Shown here piece by piece: positions 47,951 to 60,439 of a stretch of DNA of 64,000 nt (position 1 is the first letter of the stretch; every line of letters begins with the position of its first letter). This DNA is from Pampus argenteus (lineage: Eukaryota; Chordata; Actinopteri; Scombriformes; Stromateidae), in assembly GCA_036937835.1 (NCBI GenBank), contig CM072863.1:7526501-7590500 (forward strand), in the 5' to 3' direction. Under the pieces are notes generated by a model. It saw only the letters and a program-made list of their open reading frames with translations, made no database searches and was not told the origin of the DNA. Position numbers and translations under genes: made by a program.

Positions 47951-49291
47951 CCCACAGTGTCACAGAGCTGGTAAAAAATGAGAAAAAAAAAAGCTGCTGC
48001 CACCAACTTGAATAACTCAATCTGATCTGTTCAACACGGTGCTTTGGATGGATGAATGAAAAAAAAAAAGAGGTGATTCTGGTGCTGGAAAAAGTCTTCT
48101 TCACTACTCATTCCTGACTGAATCATTTCTACAGACTGCGTTGTTTGTTTGTGTAATGAGAGCAAAAGCATATGTGTTTGTCGAGAGTGAGCGAGGGAGT
48201 GCAGAGTGTGTGGTAGACGCATTAACAAACTGTGAGTTTTAGCGGCCATCTGGGAATAATGTCATAAAATAAAGCTACAAATAAAAGAAAAGTTACTGCT
48301 GTTGGTGTTTACAAACAACTCCCTACAAAATCCCCCACAATGCCTTGAGAGTCAAATCCGAAGAGAGCCCTCAAATAATACACACTCTCACACACACATA
48401 TACAAATAAACAGATCCGGAGCGGGAATGCACGCAGACCAAATTATCCAAACATTCACAAACATGCTCGTATGTGTCCACACCCATTCTGGTACACATAT
48501 GAGTGTGCATGTTTACAAATAAAGGAAGAAAAAAAAAGTGGGAAGAAAGCGTACACACACACTTATGGTGCACACACGCATAAACAAACACACACAAACA
48601 CAAACATACCACTGCTGCCTCTGTGGTTATGCAAAGACAACAGCAAGACTGTGGCTCAGAAAACACCAAAGTCATCTGAGGGCTGGGTGTATTACAATAA
48701 TATATGACTGAGTACATCTATACAGAGCTACTCTTCATCTCCTGCAGTACATGTACATGTGAACAATGTGTGTTTGTGTATATGTGGCCTCAGTACATAC
48801 AGTGGCATCTGCACAAGTCTCCGAATAACACTGATTGCTGGGAGGATCACAGCCAATCACCACCTGCTTTCTATTAGCCACTCATAAACATGTTTACTGT
48901 CACAGCTGCTTCACATCACACAACCGCAACCTCACACATGTATGTACGCGCAGACAGGGAGAGACGTGCTAAGAAAATGTGTTTATCACTACTCTGTCCC
49001 TGTCTTGGCCTTTAGTTGGAAGGGAATAATTAGGAGTCCTGGGCTGAGGCAGTGGCATATGTGTTAACAAGCTGTTTTAACACACATTCACACACACACA
49101 CACACATTTCTTCATTTTTCCCCAGCCAGAGAGAGAGGAGAGGATCTAATTCGATACCAAACAGTCGAGTCCAGGAACATGTCTCCTGAACCGATACGTG
49201 GCTCACAGCTCACCTTTGCACCAAAACGAACGCTGTTTGTGAAGAGCGAATGAAATAAGCGAGAGAAACATTGCAGAAAATTGTTGCCACA

Positions 49292-49313
49292 AAATAAATA
49301 AATAAATAAATAA
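49292..49313. repeat. (AAAT)n microsatellite
   Basis: About five AAAT units. Confidence 0.85.
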
Positions 49314-49642
49314 CTTTCTTTACCTAAGAAAGAAATGTTTTAATGGAAGAAGGATTAACTACCCCAGTAGCTGTTAAATCCCAGACAGAGAAGGATTTCC
49401 ACAGTCACACATATTAATGTATTTTAACTTTCTTAGGAAATACAATATTTATATCTTGTAATTTAAAAAAAAAATCCTTAAACATTAAACACATAAAGAT
49501 GCATGTGTTCACACTCACATGCTTCTCAAGTGCAGTGATGCACCAAAGAAACATGTACATCTACGTCTTTTCTGATGTATTGGTAGAAATTTGGGACTCA
49601 AGGGAAAATGGAGAGGAGGAATAGAGAGGTTAAAAAGCAGCC

Positions 49643-49668
49643 GTGTGTGTGTGTGTGTGTGTGTGTGT
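49643..49668. repeat. (TG)n microsatellite
   Basis: Thirteen TG units. Confidence 0.9.
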
Positions 49669-50096
49669 TTGGCCGTTTTTTTGCGACCGGCCTCCATGCA
49701 GGTTCAGGAGTTCTGCACATGACATATGTTTGGATGCAACTAAATACATGGCATTTAGGAGATGCCACTGAAATCCTATCCCTTAATCTGGTCGCATGCA
49801 AGACTTACAAACATGCTGTCAAAAAGACATACACACACACAAATACACACACACATGCATTTGCAGAGCCTTCCAGTCCCTCTCTTGGTGAGATCTTGTA
49901 TCAAAGCAAACAAATGACATGCTGTCTTCTCCTCTCTCTCCCCCCACTGTCTTTTTTTGATGTGTGGTTGTGTAAAATGACACGCCGTATCTCTCCAGCT
50001 GACATTATCACTCGCCGGCGCGCTCACATCTTCCGGCCGTACGCCTTTCCCACAGGACTCCCTACTGCAGGGGTCTTTGTCTCCAAAAGCATAGCG

Positions 50097-50124
50097 CACA
50101 CACACACGCACACACACACACACA
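50097..50124. repeat. (CA)n microsatellite
   Basis: About thirteen CA units with one GCA interruption. Confidence 0.9.
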
Positions 50125-51781
50125 GACAGAAAGATATGGAAAAGCCTCTATGATTTTACCTCTGCATTGTGCGCTGTCAGAAGCTGGTTCAAGGAATGAG
50201 AGAGGCTGGGATGGAGGGATGGAGAGAAATGATAGGATAGGACTGGCTTTCTTTAGCAAACCTTTTTGATGTGTGTGTATGTGTGTGTGTGTTTTTCGGT
50301 AATATATGGCATTTCCCCGCTGTGCTGAAGATTTTTAACACAGCAGAGAAAGATGTAACCCGGAGAGGTCTGTCACATTAGTGTGGCCATCAGTGTTAAG
50401 CTGACGTATATAACAGCCCTGATACAATAACCAGCTCAAGACTCTATCATGCATATGGAGATAGGCTGATAGATAGCAGGAAAGTGTGTTTAAAATAATT
50501 TATGTGGTTGGGGCTATAACTTTTTTTATATGCTAAACACAATTTAATCTAATGTATCAACATGTAAGAGAGATAAATTATCAAAGATAGTAGAAATTTA
50601 CAAATGTCAAAGTGCAAAAAATAACTTCATGTTAATAATAATTCAATAATAATAATCACCACTATGTCAATGAAGCTACAGCAGCTACATAAATCTCCAC
50701 TCTGGCTGTAGAACCTTTTACCTTTTGACACGTTTCACTTGAAACACAAAAACGTTTCGAACGAAAGCGCCACAATGATTTTGACACTGAAAATACATAC
50801 ATTCAAAAAAAAAAAAAAAACACCTCCTGTCACAACCATTCAAGACTGCACCACAGCTTATTTTGTCCGAATCGAAAGCTCTCTCTCTCGTCTGTAAATT
50901 ATTAAAGTAAAGCTTTTTCTCATTTGAGCTGAATAAAATGAAAAAAAACATTAATGTCCTGTAGTTTTCACAACCTTGGAGGCTTCGCATTGAATGCAAT
51001 ATGTTTTGTCACACAAGTTATGATGTTGAATTAACTATAACAGCTTATTGACATTTACAGATTCAGCTTGTTTATGTGAACTGTGGTTGTGAAAGGCTCC
51101 ATGATTTCCTTTTGACCTACACATCACAGTTTCCCCAGAGTATTCATCTCTCTTCTTTAGCTCTTTTTGCCTGCTTCAAGAAATACGAATTAATGGCAGT
51201 GGTTTCACTAACCAGGATGTGGCAGGGACTGTTTATGAATAACACTTTTTTTTTGTAAGAATGACCTTGTAATTTGCTGTAAAACATATCGTAGATATGA
51301 AGAGACAGAACACAACATGTGCCACACATGGACAGAGATTTCCTTAGTTTTTTAAAAAAAAATATGCATGCATTTTATTCTGATTTTCTTCTTGTATTTA
51401 AAGTGTAATGCCAAAACAACATCAAAATTAACATCCGCAATTGGGCGCAAAAACTGTATTGTAACAATAGAAAATAGGGATGTCTGACTGCATCCAATGA
51501 GGATGAGAGAAGAAGAAAAAATCCAAGGAATAAATGAATGATTGAAAAAGCTCATTTATAGATTTATGTCACTGATTCATGCTGATGAGTTATACTGTTT
51601 TAGAAAATTTTAAATTGAAAACTTAGATTTTCACATTTGGTTTAAAACCATAGTTGTTTTTTTAAGTTTGACACATGAAGGTTAACATTTTCTTCCTAAT
51701 GACATAGTAACAATTACCATGACACATCCTACATGTGAAGAACACACATTACACTCTATCACAGGTCACTGTATATACAGC

Positions 51782-51783
<2 letters not shown>

Positions 51784-51817
<34 letters not shown>
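51784..51817. repeat. (TA)n(TG)n microsatellite
   Basis: A short TA run, then about 14 TG units, followed 9 bases later by a GA-rich stretch. Confidence 0.9.
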
Positions 51818-51818
<1 letters not shown>

Positions 51819-53266
51819 CAGCAGAGAGAGACAGAGAGAGTGAAAGAGACACAGTGAAGGGCATCGGAGGTCGTAAAATTGCCACAGTCCTTTTTGTCCT
51901 GTCAAACGCACATATGAGCCAGTCTTGAGTGAATTTCAATAATCATCCTGAAGGACTTTTCTTCTTGGGCCACATTCTGCTAAATGTATCTCTCTCCTTC
52001 TAATTCCCCTTCACAATACATCTGGCTCAGACTACTCATCATGTCATTGGTCCCTTTTCTATTCCCTTGTGTTTGATTCTGACAAATACATGGATTATCA
52101 GCCAGGGGGATTTTTAAATATATGGCTAATGTGAGCTTTCATGCCTGTGCTTTAATCTGCTGAGTATTTAAAACCAATCTTAAGGACAGGAGAAAACGCA
52201 GAGGTCAGGCTTTTTCCTGCGCCTGGTGCCGAAGAAAGGAGAGAGAGCAAGATTGAGAGAGGGAGACCGCCTCTGAGTGAAAATGGAAGTAAGGGAGAGA
52301 AAGACAATAATTTCCCTCCTATTTAAATTCTAACCAGGATTAACTGTGGAATCGCAGGTATCAAACCTCATCTGGCGGCAAAGCTAAAGAGAACTCCCTC
52401 AAAGAAAGGAAAAGTTAGTCTCCTCGCTGTAAGCGTATGCAATGGAAAAGTCAAAAAAGAGAGAATGATTCGAGGTGAGTGTTTCTCTCTGCTTTTTCAC
52501 TTATCTTGTGCCCTCCAATCCCAGGCAAATTGGACCTAAAATGAGAAAAATATATCTCTTGCTCTCTTGTTTAACGGGGCAATGACACAGTACGGTGAGG
52601 GATGAAAGCTCCATCATGTGTCCATCCGGCTGCTCTACTCGTCACAGTGACATCTACTCATTTACAATTCAGACACTTCCTACTGCTTATTACCGTCTCC
52701 TTGAAGTTTCCTTCTTGATTTCTTCCACCTTTCCTTTCATCTGTCTTCTTGTTTCTGTTCCTCTTTTCTTGTCTCCTCTCCTGTCCTGTCCTCTCTTCCC
52801 TCTTCCCCCTTGTCATTTTGTGTACATATGAAAGGCAGACAAGGCCTTTGGCAGCCACTCAAACTGGGATCAAGTGTGAGTCTTCGTTGGTGTGTGTCGG
52901 GCTCAAGAGCAGAGGGTGATTTGCGGCATTACCTCTGCAGCTTTAAACTGCATCAAGCAACTTACAGACCTTTTTTATGACTGGAATATGAGGTACTTAA
53001 CATATTACTGCCATAAAGTGCAACAGACGCAGGGTCAAGGAACGCGCACACACGGGACACGCACAGATACGTATGTTACTGAGGAGTGCTGATGGTGGAG
53101 TTGGAAACAGACGTATGCATAAGCTCAGTGAAGTTTTTATGGTACAGACTCAACCAGGATAGTTAAGTAGGCCAAGGCTGATATCATCTGATACACTTGT
53201 TTGCTCGCCAACCATACAATCACAGACCATCCCTGCTGAGGAAGCATTCAAACTGCTATTTGAACA

Positions 53267-53351
53267 TCAATGCAGCATGCAAATAACATTCACCACCCCT
53301 TTTTTCACATCTGATAAGATAATCCACAATGCCTCGTCTGGCAGCAGAGAT
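53267..53351 (+). repeat. Left arm of an 85-bp inverted repeat
   Basis: The arm begins tcaatgcagcatgcaaataa and matches the reverse complement of 55716-55800 at about 89% by hand alignment. It has two 1-base indels near the C/T run and about eight substitutions, mostly at the inner end. The two arms face each other across about 2.36 kb. They may be terminal inverted repeats of a non-autonomous DNA transposon or two independent copies of a dispersed repeat. Confidence 0.8.
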
Positions 53352-55715
53352 GTGTTTTGCATCCTAAGGCTACATTGCTGTTGCTCATAAATGAGCCCTC
53401 TCAGCAACTTCCCTTGGAAAAAAGAAGAGGAAGAAGTTAATGTGTGCGCATGTATGTACAGTACAGTATGTGAGTGTGTGTGTGTGTGTATTAAACACAC
53501 AGAGACTTATAATGGTAAGAGAGAGAGAGATGGAGAGTGGATTAGAGAGGGGAGTAGAGGAGTGAGGTGGCCCTTTAATTTGGAAAGTTTGATGTGAATG
53601 ACGCACATCTGGCTCCCTAAGAAGATGGATTCTGCTACACATGCAATATGGAAAAGTGATCCATTCTTCTTTTTCTTTCTTCATCTTCCTCCTCCTCTAG
53701 CATCTCCCAAATCTCTTACCTCAGTCTTCCATACAGTATCATTACCACGCAACTACAGTACTTTTTTTCCCCCCTCGCCTCTCGTTCTCTCACATCACTT
53801 CCTCCTTCCTGCTTCCCCGACTCCCTCTGTTAGTTTGAGCTGCAGCACAACCTCATGGTAAGTCAACCTGCTTTGTCAAAATAAAATAGATTCGCAGCTC
53901 TGCAAAGCACACTCAATATACTCAATACACTTTCGCCCTCGCTTCGGACTCTAATAAGATTTGGTGATTGACATTTCACGAGTATTGACATTTTCTTGGA
54001 AAGAGGAAACCCTCAGGGAACAGTAATGCCTGCAGAAGTGCCTGTGTCCATGTGTAGGTTAAAACAGTTCATATCTTTTTCATTTTTCATATTTTTTTTA
54101 TATTTTAGGTAACAATAAGGTAGTATGTGTGGCGGTCTTTGGATGTGATATTCTGTTTGGGTCCACTAGTCAGCCATGGTTTCAATTTCTTTAATAATAA
54201 TTATTGCTTTTTGCAGTTTATTGAAGTATCTCTTTTATTGCTCTGTTGTAAAACTATTGTTGTGTTTAGGGTAATTTTCTCATATCTTGTTGAAATGAGA
54301 AAGCTTTTTGAATGTTTGGTAATATTAATTGTATGCAAGATCGTTGGATGTAGCAGTCATTATTGTTGTTCACGCCTGTTGTAGGCGACACAGTACCAGG
54401 TGGATGCAGGTGTTATAGTGTGATGGGGTCATTGTTTCTGCGTGTGCGTGTATGTGTGCATATGTGAGGAAAAAGGATGAAGAGTCGCTGTTTGTAGCAG
54501 CCTGTTCATGCTTGTACATATTAAGGATTAAAATCTTACAGGTGCAGCATGGGTAATATTGCAAATTGAGCCAGTAGTTCACAGTTAAAGTCATGACAGA
54601 ATCACAAATCTCATCTAAGGGAGGTTTAAATTCTACTACAAAAGCATTTTCCCCATGAATTTTACAATGTGATTTCACTTTATAAACATGTCAGTCTGTG
54701 TGTTGGTTATTGTTATGCATAGCAATTTATTTTATAATAGCTATTGCTATCGGCTAATCAAAGCAAACTCACATACATGTGATGAGGGAGAGAAGTACAT
54801 GATTACACATGTCTGGATGTACATTTAGTCTGTGTGTGCACTGATTTTTGAGCAACTTTATAACCTGTCAGCTCTGCCATATCTGTGGGAGCTTGTTCTT
54901 CATTATCTGAGACAACATCTCATATTACAACCTATTATTTGGATTTTGTAACTGTGCTCGTAAAACAAATTGTAACATTTCAGGTACTGCATTCAGAAAA
55001 AAAATGTTTCACATCTCACATGTAATGTAATTTTCCCAGCTCTATAATTTATTTCATCTGGACATGTAGAAGAGACAATCCAGTGTTAACATCTGCTGTA
55101 GTTTCAGAAAATATAAATGAAGATTTAAAGGAGCACTTAGTAAATTCCCCATGTACAGTATTTACACTTCATATTATTCCTCAACCTTTACCACACCCAA
55201 TATCACCTGGACTGGTATGACCTGAAATTATATTATATAAAATCATTAATTCTATTAGTTTATAATGACACGTTGTGTTTATTGTTTTCCAAAAGAACAC
55301 AAGCTACCTCACAGCCTGCAAGGCCATTTGTCTTCAGAAACTTTCATTAGTAATAAAGTGTTCATCTTTTTATGCACTGCATGCGATCATATCGCTCTGT
55401 TTTAAGGTGAATTTCCTTTGAGATCCTGATGAATAGCTGTGTGAGACAAAAAACACTTTTTTCAATCTTGAAATGTTGTTTTCAAAGAGTTTTTTCTTTT
55501 CTTTTGTCACTTTCCCTCCTTTCAGACCAAACTGTTGTGTCTGGCAGTCTGAACACTGTAGTGAACATGGCACATGTCATTACAGCGAACCTGTGCAATG
55601 TTGAGTAAAATACTACATTGTAAATGTACACAATATTTTCAGTCAGTTTACTTGATCTACTTGTTTTCCATAGTCTTGTGTGTGCAATGTTTGAATTTTT
55701 TTATTTTTTATTTTT
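53352..55715. other. Segment between the inverted-repeat arms
   Basis: About 2.36 kb of mostly AT-rich DNA with a short (TG)n near 53476-53490 and a pyrimidine-rich run at 53.66-53.83 kb. I find no transposase-like reading frame on either strand. If the arms are transposon ends, the element is non-autonomous. Confidence 0.5.
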
Positions 55716-55800
55716 ATATCTGTGCTTCCAGATGAGACATTGTGAGTTATCTTATCTGATGTGAAAAAGGGTGGTGAATGTTATTTGCATGCTGCATTGA
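55716..55800 (-). repeat. Right arm of an 85-bp inverted repeat
   Basis: The reverse complement of this segment repeats the left arm (53267-53351). The outer 38 bases are identical apart from the C/T run. Similarity stops abruptly at both outer ends, immediately before tcaatgc. No convincing target-site duplication is visible beside either arm (aaca on the left, agac on the right), so a TIR interpretation is not proven. Confidence 0.8.
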
Positions 55801-56139
55801 AGACAAACTTTGTCCACTCTCCTTAATTCTGTTGATTGTCTTGGAGACTGCAAATAAAGATTTCTTACATGCAGCACTATACAAGATAAAGTCTGACATT
55901 TCACTTGGGAATTTACTCATGAAGTAGATGGCATGTAATTTGGAAATGTTGCTAAGTAGCAGAACAGGACAGGAGAAAATTATTTCCGACAAATGCCACA
56001 AATGCCATATCATTCTGAATTGGGTCAGTTCATTTTTGCAACCTGAGTAAACAGTAGAGCTGTACATGATCCCACAAATTTAGGGCAATGCAGCAGAACT
56101 CTAAAACCAGGGTATGTACCAAATGTCTTCTGATGCCTA

Positions 56140-56402
56140 TATGTCAAGAATCCTCCTCAACTGCTTATCTGAACACCTAGGCCTCACCAGTGCAGCTCTC
56201 TCCTGGTTACAGTCATATCTCTCCAATAGGAAACTGTAACCATCAGAGTCTTCAGTTCCAACAAGGCCCCAGTCAACCAAGGCATACCACAAGGCTCTGT
56301 GCTTGAACCCTTCCTCTTTATACAATCAACAATTGTGTCACAACCTTCAGTTTTTCAGTCTTGACCACAATGATAAGCAACACAAAACTATGCAACAGAG
56401 CT
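56140..56402 (+). mobile_element. Decayed LINE reverse-transcriptase fragment
   Basis: Read in shifting plus-strand frames, the segment gives LGLTSAALSWLQSYLSNRK, then VNQGIPQGSVLEPFLF, then a degenerate TTFSF...NTKL. These match the order in non-LTR reverse transcriptases of the L2/CR1/Rex type: a ...WFxSYLxxR helix, then GVPQGSVLGPLLF, then the (F/Y)ADDTKL block. The first two blocks are in different frames with a stop between them, and the aspartate-pair motif is lost. It is a short dead relic. The exact clade needs a repeat-library search. Confidence 0.7.
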
Positions 56403-56999
56403 ACTTGTACATTACACATTTTGTATTATTGTGCATGCAGTGTAGAGGATGTTCTTATAAGCTAAATGTTTAACCCTGATTCATCCAAATACACCTCTTC
56501 ACAAGTGCAGTCAGGCTGGTGAGTGCTGAGCTGTGATCAAGCAAACTCTTCTAAATGCACACAAGCTTTGTTCACATATAGGTACAGCTGCAACTGATGG
56601 GAAATGAAGAAAAGGGGATGTTGTCCCACTAAAGCCTGGAGAGGACTTAAATCGTGAATTTGTTATGCAGAACTGAGCCAAGAAACCAATCAATGATCTA
56701 AACTGGAGACACTGCATACTGAAAGCATAGCTGTCCCTTTTTGTCTCTGAAGACAGAGAAGTTTTGACAATGATCACCTTTTGACGTACAGTGTTAAATG
56801 TTGTTTCTGCATATTAGCATATTTCTGAAGTAAGACATTTAGAGGAAATGTTATTTAACAAGGAAAACAAAAGTTGTTGTTTTTGACATTCATTTGTTAA
56901 TTAATAAAAATAATAAACTTGAAAGACTTTTTCCCCAAATCATAATTAACATTAAAAAACATATTTAAAAAAAAAACATTGACATATGGTTAATATTTT

Positions 57000-57243
57000 A
57001 AAAAATGTTGTTGACTTTCCCCTTGACAGCAACATGTCACTGGTTATACTTGATGTGGAATCGCCTTATACCAATATAACGAGTTTTATTTACAGCCTTC
57101 ACATTCAGACATGAATAGCAGTGTTGCCTGTAATAATATTTGAAGAAATAAAGGGCATTTACAGGGTTTGTATATGTGACAAAAGGTACAAAGTCTTTTG
57201 TGCCTCCAGAAACAGCTCGGTAAAGTCTAATAAATCGCCTCAA
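57000..57243 (+). mobile_element. Possible Penelope-like retroelement relic
   Basis: Plus-strand frame from about 57031 reads NMSLVILDVESPYTNITSF. The core resembles the LxTxDVxSLYTNI block typical of Penelope-like reverse transcriptases. A stop follows at about 57110, and I cannot find the remaining RT blocks with certainty. The evidence is one motif with one mismatch (Pro for Leu). It sits about 0.7 kb from the LINE relic, in a stretch that seems to have collected insertions. Confidence 0.35.
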
Positions 57244-57873
57244 GTTAATGTCATTTCAGGCAGTGCTGGTTTGGGCTGAAGACGAACATTGAAAGTAGAG
57301 GAACACCCCAGGAAATCTGGGGTGTGGATTTAGAAAGCGAGTTTGATCAAACCTGTTTAAGGTTACATTAGTTGCTGCTAGATACCCGTTAATCTCCAAA
57401 TGGAGTCAGCGGCTGAGCTGAATTGTGGGTAATGTAGGCACTAGATTCTGACAAGGAAGAAGTATGTATGAAATGAAAAGTCTTGAAAATACATAGTTTA
57501 GGTTTCTTTTTCTATTCTTTAGCATTGAATAAAAAGACACTTCAAGGTATTCAAATGTGCCATCTATTTTCTCCAAAACTCCACTATAGGTCCACTAATG
57601 ATGAAAACTACCACACCTGATGACATATTTTGAGAGTACATCAGAGTTGTAAATTATTTTTTATCTTTTTATAGATGATTTTCATCATGCTGCAACCTCT
57701 TGAGCCTCTCCTCATCTTGGCCCAGAGAACATGCCACTGGAGTAGATTGTGTGATGTTCATGCGTCTCTGTCAATCTACAGATGCTTGGCCTTGAAGTCA
57801 GTGTCCATTTGGCAGTGTCCACACTGATGGATTTGTAAACATTGGGACCAACATGTCCACATACACCTCTTTC

Positions 57874-57912
57874 CACACACACACACACGCACACACACAC
57901 ACACACACACAC
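57874..57912. repeat. (CA)n microsatellite
   Basis: About 19 CA units with one GCA interruption. Confidence 0.95.
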
Positions 57913-58329
57913 AGCATTTCTGCCTTTCGAGCTCATTCATTCCCACACCTGTGTCCAGATGATTATGGGGCCATAAGGTGGCCTCTGACTCCATCAGCAC
58001 AAAGGTAATCCTGTTGCTCCAGTGAAGATTCACCAGGCCTTTTTCTGCTTTCTTACTCAAACATAATTCTCTCCATTTGGCATTTTGACATCATATCTTC
58101 AGTCTCCTTCTCAGTCACCCCTACCACAGTTTTCTTTCTCTTTTCCTGGCCAAAACATGGCCACAATAACTTTATTTTATTTTTCTCCCTCGCTCCAATG
58201 CACAACATTCAACCCTTACCTCTCTATTCTCTTTTTAATGTCTTTTTTGTCCTCTTCTGCCTTTCTCCTTTCTTTTTTTCTGACTTCCAAGGTCAGACAG
58301 GACAAACAATGCCACTGGTGTCTGTCTGA

Positions 58330-58450
58330 ATATGACTCGCTATCCACCACCACGGCTGTGGTTGCCCTGGCAACACACTAACCATTAATTTTCAATTAAA
58401 GCAGACAAAGAGATGACAGCTCAGGGTCCATGGAAGATGTCAAGAAGCAG
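58330..58450. promoter_or_regulatory. Candidate cis-regulatory block with perfect RFX X-box palindrome
   Basis: GTTGCCCTGGCAAC at 58361-58374 is a perfect inverted repeat of the RFX half-site GTTGCC with a 2-base spacer. It is followed by accattaattttcaattaaa (TAAT cores) and gatgacagct (MEIS-type TGACAG). RFX dimers bind such X-boxes in ciliogenic and neural genes. Function here is inferred from motif density only. The block lies about 12 kb upstream of the candidate foxp4 promoter. Confidence 0.4.
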
Positions 58451-58721
58451 TATTAATATACGACAAGTGAGCATAATTGTGTGTCCATTTTCCTCAGCTC
58501 TCATCTATGCTATCAGTGAAATGTGAAAGCGGCAGATAATTTGAGGGTGTGGGAGACGCTGGCCACTGTTTTCTTTTAACCAAGACGCCTCTGATGTATC
58601 TCTCTGAGAAATATGGCATTCATCATTACCTTTATGAATATTTTGTCAGGGATGTTATTATTTTCATTATCACTCTATCACAAAGATGTTATTTCACTTG
58701 CGATGGAAATGCTGACATGCA

Positions 58722-58748
58722 GACACACACACACACACACACACACAC
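58722..58748. repeat. (CA)n microsatellite
   Basis: About thirteen CA units. Confidence 0.9.
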
Positions 58749-59192
58749 CTGTAAGCTGTATGTGATGCGAGGACACGGCACTGACTGTATTACATAGGTT
58801 GTTATTTGATTTCTATTATCCAACAGTTATGATGAGACCTCCAACTCATGCAAATGTGCGAGCTGCTCACCATCTCTTTGTCTAGTTCTGTGGAACCAAT
58901 AATATACACTTGTACAACAGACAAGTTTGCACACAAACACGCACATACTCATATCCACAGACATGCAAGGCCAGCGCAGACCACGGACTTCACACAGAGT
59001 GGGGCCTTGGCAAGCACCGAGAAAAACATGCACAACAATAAGTCTTCAGAGTGGAAAAATATGGAAATTTCTTTTTTTATTGGTGATAAGGTGAGAGGAG
59101 TACAGTAAGTGGCACAGTTGAAGAAAAGGAACATCAAATATTTGAGGAAAGTAAGGACTTGTATGAATTTACAACAAATTTAAGACAAAGAT

Positions 59193-59236
59193 ATAAGATA
59201 AGATAAGATAAGATAAGATAAGATAAGATAAGATAA
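59193..59236. repeat. (AGATA)n pentanucleotide repeat
   Basis: Nearly nine perfect AGATA units. On one strand this places a GATA-factor core (AGATAA) every five bases. Such tails are sometimes left by LINE 3' ends, but no element was recognised upstream. Confidence 0.95.
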
Positions 59237-60190
59237 AGCCACCTGCTTACTGAAACTTGCTGCACCTGGATAAAGGCCTGCAGGGTTTGCCTGGTTCTCC
59301 TACAAAACCACTAACACATGCTTATGAAACAAATTGTAAAGTATCTGAACAGACCGCTACATTGGCACTGGTTTATGTGTGTAGAGGAAGTGCGTCTGCC
59401 ATAACAAGGTTGAGTAATCAGTCATATGCTGGGCCTGATAAGGCCCTGGATAGACGCTTTGTAACATAGGGTAAAACACTGTGTAATGGAGGCTATTGTT
59501 GATTGATTGTGAGTGTGTGTGCGTGCACGTGTGTCTATGTGTGTTTGTGTCTGTGTGAGGAACAGATATTTAAAGATAAGGTGAAAAGAAAAGTTGGTAA
59601 AAAATTAATTGGTCCTGTAAGAATTCATCTCGTTTTGTTCAGTTCTGACTGTCCCACAATCCTTCTCTCCCTCACTCACCATCTCTCCTCACCTCCTTCT
59701 ATCCTCCAATAACAAAACACCACATTTACCCTTGCTTACCCCCGGTTTTCATTCAACCCTAGCTGTCTCTCTGTCCCACACTCTTTCTTCCTCTCTCTCT
59801 CTCTGTCTCTCTCTCTCTGCCCACTGCTGAGTGTGCCCCTTAAATCACAGAGTCCCTAAACTGCCCCATAAAAGATGGCAGGTTCTCCCCTGCCTCCCCG
59901 CTCCTCTCCCCCTCTCTTCCCCTCTGTCTCCACACATTACTGCTTTAATTAAGGTAATTACTTTCAGAGTAGTACTAATCGGATCCTCTTCTCTCCTGGT
60001 GCACGTGCACGCTCATGCACACAACCCAGCAAGCACACTATTTACTCATGCACACTTTCCTCTCTTGGCATTGTATATACCCTTCCATAGCCAGTGATGC
60101 CTGTGTAAACTGAACCCTGACCTCTAAAAATCTAAAGCTGGACCATAACCAACTACAGAAAGACACAATTAACACATCCATCATATCAGA

Positions 60191-60203
60191 CTGAGACAGA
60201 GAC

Positions 60204-60238
<35 letters not shown>

Positions 60239-60243
60239 GAGAG
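60191..60243. repeat. (GA)n/(GACA)n compound tract
   Basis: About 50 bases of GA repeats with regular ACA interruptions. Confidence 0.9.
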
Positions 60244-60439
60244 CTGTGTTGAGTAGTAGCAATTGGTTTTACAGCATAAGTGGTTCTGCAGACATAAGAC
60301 AACAGTCAGAAGGACAACATTATTTTTTAGCTTTATTTTCTGTTTTGGTTTTATTAGAAATTCTAATATGCTATAAATACTCAAAATAATTTTGTCTGTA
60401 TGATGAGCTCAGACCATAAATAACACAGAAGAAGAAATG

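Larger units (their letters stand above)
46200..53260. other. Non-coding: upstream flank of foxp4
   Basis: AT-rich unique sequence with A-tracts, TG/CA arrays at 48.4-50.3 kb and a pyrimidine-rich run at 52.66-52.81 kb. No exon of a neighbouring gene is recognised on either strand. Confidence 0.55.

Noticed and set aside
49608..50153. 181-residue plus-strand open frame, longest in the window
   Set aside because: It starts in a (TG)n and ends in a (CA)n, with no recognisable domain between. It is best explained as chance extension by simple repeats.
54127..54384. 85-residue hydrophobic plus-strand open frame
   Set aside because: It is Leu/Val/Phe-rich because the DNA is T-rich. There is no homology, no splice or promoter context, and it lies inside the inverted-repeat-bounded segment.
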